Part shown: positions 27,701 through 28,993 of the stretch, in pieces
How positions within the stretch are numbered: the first letter of the stretch is position 1
Layout: the number at the start of each line of letters is the position of its first letter
Source: a virus
Length of the DNA: 28,993 nt
IMG/VR virus record: IMGVR_UViG_3300006751_000085
Location: 1-28,993 of that record
Strand: one strand, 5' to 3'
Program-made: the position numbers and the translations under genes
Notes under the pieces: model-generated
The model's database searches: none
Told to the model about the DNA's origin: nothing
The model's input: only the letters and a program-made list of their open reading frames with translations

Positions 27701-28111
27701 GCTTGGAAATTACTTAAATTCTCTCCACCTGTTAGTTCTAAAATATCTAAAATGAGGGAAGCAGCATGGCCTTTTGAAAGTAAAAAGAAACGAGCTGAAA
27801 TATATGATAAAGGATTTAGTATAGATAATCCTGCATATGAATCTTTAGCTAAAGTTATTTCTGCTACTACCAACGTGCCGTTAGATAGAGTATATTCTAA
27901 ACTAAATAATATAGAAGCAGCATTAGCCGAAGATAGTGATTGGTGGCAAAGTGTTGCTATGATAGCTGGATGGCCAGAATGGGTGATAAAACCTAAAGAA
28001 AAAGAAAAAAAGAAAACGAAAAAAGGCAAAGGAAAGATCATTTTGAAATCTCCAAAAATCAAAATAGGAGGAAATATTAAATTAGGAAATAAGCAAAAAA
28101 TAAAATTATAA
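18782..28111 (+). CDS. Giant multidomain virion protein (large polyvalent protein type)
   Basis: 3109 aa, the largest gene in the window, starting one base after the previous stop. Visible regions in order: acidic linker ~40-65; long helical part to ~570; Gly-rich apolar stretch 579-640 and a second near 680-700, possibly membrane-active; HEILH at 999-1003, a zincin-type zinc protease motif, with E1063 or D1070/E1071 as possible further ligand; a helical segment ~1200-1266; a complete HAD phosphatase motif set (D2081, D2083, T2159, K2196, D2215/D2216) at ~2076-2236; an alpha/beta segment ~2248-2393; then a strongly family-like C-terminal region from ~2430 (GSVGAIMFLNMRSAVLQ at 2685, SSRPDKISAQQA at 2836); and a very basic tail. 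I recall the C-terminal region from giant phage proteins. It is probably packed in the capsid and ejected. Whether it is proteolytically processed is unknown. Confidence 0.75.
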   Translation: MYEIDGVTVSEEELQAKAEASGISLQRLLELNPNIKLAEPEEEVEEEVTEEVTPEGEEVTETETTEKFDPGFLSEYFSADPKTQSQKDFNYFDKDFNKVSEDAGSVWIPDRFGGGKGFEETVVPELNDKFKKWGFVFTQSDAFGDGVTVSSTTNPEVKKEFDLDDPVKGMASLRKYLEANKRDNAVYTDEVVKITPELFKSIGEGIETEDESILEGATRKIYASEGLDYDEIKNIENKSKENEKYINFIDKKLYGEYQKPMFYDKTFEAGMYKTKDEAAARYSPTPEEIKEYPQLFNEDGSLKVNVSDFKKELNDANESLADISGNPAIYDAKIKQANIFKDATNNATKEIVTTSEALRNESKNLQAEFQKITGTSINNLETFSKNIDNQIYVLDRELKNAIGITLEDIETYQPKTQEELNIINDIVNRYQTLNNEYIIPTQNILNGMNTLNAEGQRLDDIGNTINAILSYDDVYKIRGIYNDSGFQSTINNVKKGWSQGVVNREMLDVMYRFDDVTNDEDMANVARKVAEETAYQRGLLNSQVWERYQNATTVAEQMKILGTNPGEVLLSLFGNSMSMFTSTGAKTFFPMVIGSAGVGAGIGFVGGGGVGALPGAISGLGKGLLGWQTITGFNMEMGSVYAEELTKGGYDLTDANSIIEGLRDNEVRSVAWDRGIKRGIPIAVMNFIGGAVANGMVSPIATTGRQIANQFAKGLVVEPIFEATGETLAQAWGEGELTYTEIWNEAIGGVAGSQSNIAVAYAKNQFLGAQKKTADQLLNIDYIADNNYGLDKIKAFAERLSKKGIIDTKQYDAILENATAVDEANAAMRKGPKFISGSRRKAIRARLTDLAVTRHEADAVGATDLLSVIEAEMNEIATTGRLLPKSDIVTATDYIDLARKTIEAGTSFIKGRTGEDIGVINITDPNKLDRKMFPSDEVYNTVKKQLRQNKQEGGLMPGFVTDIMADGKQYIVMNNQDVSTAYYHALADGDLAGATVMGHEILHTVLDRSFEEGEVIDIGKELEAYINEDDGSRISKGAKKRITSKLKGYEQKYGGKDSRYYQEVFTTLSDEIAGENIEYGRQDKKFWQGIADSINDFMYKGKFDSDIANNIKIKSSEQAFQFIKDYNKTFYKKKRFHQTKTQSKAGKDQIGERESFIPEDEKSKATRRALREENIKEIYDLNAWGKTKGEWKELLEEDRSILNNLIDPFEIEIKAIAKGDQQLVAATKVPLIKHIKAFDPEVNKDLAGYIGSYLDHKVGTARKDLAKGAVPAGVKTKRIGEKREGEREFDIAAEEETDIKARKKREEAEVVILSDKIKVKPDTKKAITDRVFSINYMTLPDPTLEVSQNKTVTPFVSQLKQEIGKGKIERKGKVSRPLSPASRAMIKEMGGKGKFGDYLRENLKEIAKKLPLEYVAKNMPHLVMKSVDGEYTLDWQGKTATKEDKWSYEESGMTSQPRKQILKPKITNEDVEVVIESFTKPTGAPIQAKQEGLAYQVASELGLEQFAKSLIEGDKIAEKFKESQELAKRILQDKHIAKIHADLERGLKGIKASILQDLTPAQTLMIRSMLPLIASEIGKPGTTVNNFKTIVRDLLNDTSKLNPELELSTDVKRKISEFMTKVYEQNRKAEMRSGEKINLEKFLEKRTIYDFEKDILKALGLSDKTYKELLQDVSNVNALRELALKQAKWEIEVLKRDPLDVILDFLRYDKEHYSSAGKIGDKGFVKEKTLGEHGQQILSRDESKIDGRFSGQVFENVQDYYDNVINLIDPRYEVDQNRNVYRVEKNIQGEATYTRILTTKEVRESTEGKYVAPQSSKAVFKEINKYIKEGLTEEEAKKQVYKDRLAIAEKARERLKTTFEYLKHVNDPTLTAMMVFSLKSDMRSILRAAANIEHIFEGELMPGKPIKRNIKGKEVWIEDYYVYEHMIPAEVIMLSMVEAYFGKGKLDVDQLLDNYHVAIIPASMDDKLKEFGYQQAMPSGFINDFSKFIDRYYNEATKGSVQFAIKSLKDDKIHGQEWVDIYEMNNNIKTTLENRASLIPSGVIKTDQNNNGFVEASENMTNALNNSINPKAPVKKIRVFDFDDTLAKTNSKVFATREGEKKTLTAEQFAQDGARLEAEGWTMDFSDFDKVKEGKKGPMWDIAKKIEKARGNEDLYILTARNMTAAPAIKQFLDSMGLDFKIQNIVGLGNSTPQAKSQWIVEKAAEGYNDFYFTDDAVKNVEAVKKVLSPLDVKAKIQQASKGVRFSMTTKKDLKWKENSVGDLSTTFELNDKKYKVDFYPRDMEDTDYNLEFELETERGTTQEMTGTGDSMKVVSIVYNGLLDLVNKMPNVERIAFVSKASQESRVKVYNTLMEKLADKLGWNTDVWTIESFGKLESYEFELTKSVNKIEKSKSKFSILKPVKDVLNVVDIKSPIQQDNVRYSILSDEFNGILEDTKGIGKQKRYSAAKAKTIGASKGNFKFWIPYSAEDYVGLIYPTLSKGQLGDKQMAWYKENILDPYAVAMESVSKARINLMDDFKALKNKLKISDLLKDKNKSGFTNEQSVRIYIWNKQGLEVPGLSKADLKEALAVVNGNKKLKLFADQVININKGDKMAAPTKNWLVGNVTSDLMDTIDKVKRPKYLEKWQRNVDTIYSEENLNKLEAIYGSKYREALENMLARMKSGKNRLTTGNRLSNRILDYINGSVGAIMFLNMRSAVLQTISAINFVNWSFNNPLKAGAAFANQKQYWSDFSKLMNSDFLVDRRKGLRLNISEAEIADAAATSENKAKAVINWLLQKGYAPTQIADSFAIASGGATFYRNRINDLIKNEGKTKAEAEAQAYQEFREIAEESQQSSRPDKISAQQASDLGRILLAFANTPMQYARLQKRAAQDLVNGRGDPKSNISKIIYYGFVQNLIFNALQQAAFMLGFGDDEEEDEKAKEKIYNKTLNGMADSILRGLGIGGQTVSVVKNFLLDIYERSGRSRPEYSEAAWKLLKFSPPVSSKISKMREAAWPFESKKKRAEIYDKGFSIDNPAYESLAKVISATTNVPLDRVYSKLNNIEAALAEDSDWWQSVAMIAGWPEWVIKPKEKEKKKTKKGKGKIILKSPKIKIGGNIKLGNKQKIKL
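21659..22021 (+). other. Zincin-like metallopeptidase segment in the giant protein
   Basis: Encodes about residues 960-1080. It holds GHEILH (HExxH, His999/Glu1000/His1003) preceded by an Ala/Thr/Val-rich strand-like stretch and followed, about 60 residues on, by YQEVFTTLSDEIAGE, which offers acidic residues for the third zinc ligand. Such peptidase domains are known in phage polyvalent proteins; the substrate is unknown. Confidence 0.55.
25007..25489 (+). other. HAD-superfamily phosphatase domain in the giant protein
   Basis: Encodes about residues 2076-2236. All four HAD motifs occur in order: DFDDT (2081-2085, nucleophile D2081 and acid/base D2083), ILTARN (T2159), the Lys of PQAKSQ (K2196) and FTDDAVKN (D2215/D2216). 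A roughly 60-residue stretch between motifs I and II can hold a small cap. The ILTAR motif and DD pair resemble polynucleotide-phosphatase-like HADs in phages, but the substrate cannot be told from this. Confidence 0.78.
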
Positions 28112-28114
28112 GTT

Positions 28115-28543
28115 ATGGCAGTATATAAACACAATGCAAAAGACGTAGCAAAATGGAACTCTTCTATACCTTTGATTAGTCCATTAAAGAAAACTCCTCC
28201 TGAAGGAGGACATGAAAAAAAAATCCACATGGGAGGAGATATAGAAAAAACAGTAGAAGGAACTAATATAGGAATACATGGTGACAAAGGAGATGTGGGA
28301 ATTGGATTACATATAGGAGGAATAAAACCTAAAAGTGGTGAACATGGAGAACATCATGCACCCCACTTTAGTGGACAATTAAGTTATAAAGGAGTGAATA
28401 TTCAAGCTGGTCCACGTCAGTTACAAGTAGGATATAAAGGTCCTATTTCAGATATTGTAGATTTTGCAAAAAATAAAATAATAAACCCTATAAGAGAAAA
28501 ACGAAAAGAAAGAAAAGATCAAAATCTTGAAGAAAATTCTTAA
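28115..28543 (+). CDS. Small basic Gly/His-rich protein, unknown function
   Basis: A 142-aa protein starting three bases after the giant gene stop. The middle (residues ~35-100) is rich in Gly, His and Ile with a near-periodic pattern (GTNIGIHGDKGDVGIGLHIG), which suggests short beta turns or a beta-roll-like fold. The last ~25 residues are strongly charged (REKRKERKDQNLEENS). No signal peptide and no known motif. Its position after the giant virion protein suggests a virion or assembly role; nothing more can be said. A 277-aa frame on the other strand at 27454-28287 overlaps it and the giant gene, but that is a shadow. Confidence 0.65.
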   Translation: MAVYKHNAKDVAKWNSSIPLISPLKKTPPEGGHEKKIHMGGDIEKTVEGTNIGIHGDKGDVGIGLHIGGIKPKSGEHGEHHAPHFSGQLSYKGVNIQAGPRQLQVGYKGPISDIVDFAKNKIINPIREKRKERKDQNLEENS

Positions 28544-28544
28544 A

Positions 28545-28559
28545 TTTAAAACATAAACT
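28545..28559 (+). promoter_or_regulatory. Leader motif before the secreted-protein gene
   Basis: TTTAAAACATAAACT lies directly before the ATG at 28560 and closely matches the 16-base leader of the capsid gene (4781-4796), differing by one fewer A and the last two bases. It may mark efficient initiation by a Bacteroidota-type ribosome; based on two copies only. Confidence 0.35.
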
Positions 28560-28993
28560 ATGAGAAAATTATTATTAACATTTATATTATCACTGTTTGT
28601 AGGTATATACTACCCACAGTGTACTCATACGTTTACTGGTTACGATTCATATGGAGATGGTTGGAATGGAGCGAGTGCAACAATAACCGTAAATGGAATG
28701 ATAGTTGGGCAATGCGATATGCTATCAGGATCTTCAGAAATAGTTCAATTCCCCGCCACTGATGGTGATCTAATTAAGTTAGATTGGATGTCAGGTTCCT
28801 GGGATTCAGAGATATCTTGGGATGTTAAAGATGGTGTAGGAAATACTATAGCAATGGGGGCTTGGGGAACTACTACAGTTGGTAATGCTGCGTGTCCACT
28901 TGCAACACCTTGTGCTCAACTAAATTACTTTCAAGATTTTGAAACAGGAAGTACAGTGATGACATCAACCACTAATAGTGGATCAAGTGTTAG
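28560..28993 (+). CDS. Secreted or surface protein with DSYGDGWNG motif, 3' end outside the window
   Basis: 144 codons are visible, with no stop. The N-terminus MRKLLLTFILSLFVGIYY is a clear signal peptide (two basic residues, then an apolar core), probably cut near Q20/C21; the sequence before C21 is not a standard lipobox. Then comes YDSYGDGWNGASATITVNG, a motif I know from secreted Bacteroidota proteins with a beta-sandwich-like repeat, then a Cys pair region (AACPLATPCAQ) and YFQDFETGS, which resembles the start of a MAM-like adhesion domain. A Sec signal is unusual in a phage structural region. It could be a tail-associated receptor-binding or host-surface-modifying protein, or a gene acquired from a host. 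The ATG at 28560 is the natural start after the conserved leader. Confidence 0.78.
   Translation, partial: MRKLLLTFILSLFVGIYYPQCTHTFTGYDSYGDGWNGASATITVNGMIVGQCDMLSGSSEIVQFPATDGDLIKLDWMSGSWDSEISWDVKDGVGNTIAMGAWGTTTVGNAACPLATPCAQLNYFQDFETGSTVMTSTTNSGSSV

Noticed and set aside
27454-28287. 277-aa open frame on the - strand overlapping the end of the giant gene and the 142-aa gene
   Set aside because: It lies opposite two well-supported + strand genes. Its composition (many Phe, Ser, Ile, Leu) is what the complement of Lys/Glu/Asp-rich coding sequence gives, and no start context or motif supports it.
28544-28559. Phage end or integration site near the secreted-protein gene
   Set aside because: No direct repeat, tRNA fragment, integrase or composition jump is visible, and the gap is only 16 bases with a leader like that of the capsid gene.

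Overview
The window looks like the late (virion structure) module of a tailed podovirus in the broad crAss-like lineage, the kind found in marine or environmental samples and expected to infect Bacteroidota. Four things point there. The terminase, portal, scaffold and major capsid proteins occur in that order. The ring and muzzle proteins carry motifs I recognise from crAss-like tails. There is no sheath, tail tube or tape-measure gene. The DNA is AT-rich, and every start sits in an A/T-rich leader without a Shine-Dalgarno sequence, as is usual for Bacteroidota. All genes are on the + strand and almost nothing is non-coding. Family assignments come from remembered motifs, not from a database search.

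Layout. 1-1122: C-terminal part of the large terminase, cut by the window edge. 1123-3531: portal. 3555-4778: acidic scaffold-like protein. 4797-6254: major capsid protein. 6282-6557: small protein of unknown role, then an intrinsic terminator (6571-6598). 6622-7416: conserved 264-aa protein of unknown role, then a second terminator (7428-7459). 7473-9656: two ring (head-tail connector) proteins. 9659-15758: a muzzle/stabilization-type tail protein carried on two adjacent genes (1418 + 602 aa). 15768-18780: two predicted internal virion (cargo) proteins. 18782-28111: one 3109-aa protein filling about a third of the window. 28115-28543: small basic Gly/His-rich protein. 28560 to the end: N-terminal part of a protein with a signal peptide and a DSYGDGWNG motif.

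How it fits together. Terminase pumps DNA through the portal into a shell built on the scaffold from the capsid protein. The ring proteins join the portal to the muzzle. The internal proteins and the giant protein are probably packed in the virion and ejected with the DNA. The giant protein has a membrane-like Gly-rich stretch, a HEILH zinc-protease motif, a complete set of HAD phosphatase motifs, and a long conserved C-terminal region, which matches the 'large polyvalent protein' style of phage proteins.

Most worth a second look: the giant multidomain protein and its repeated RFS-type linkers; small beta modules inserted repeatedly into the ring and muzzle proteins; the two-gene muzzle; a terminator placed 23 bases before the next start codon; a GC-rich island in the scaffold gene; and the secreted-looking protein at the right end. 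I saw no RNA genes, CRISPR arrays, insertion sequences or lysis, replication or integration genes.
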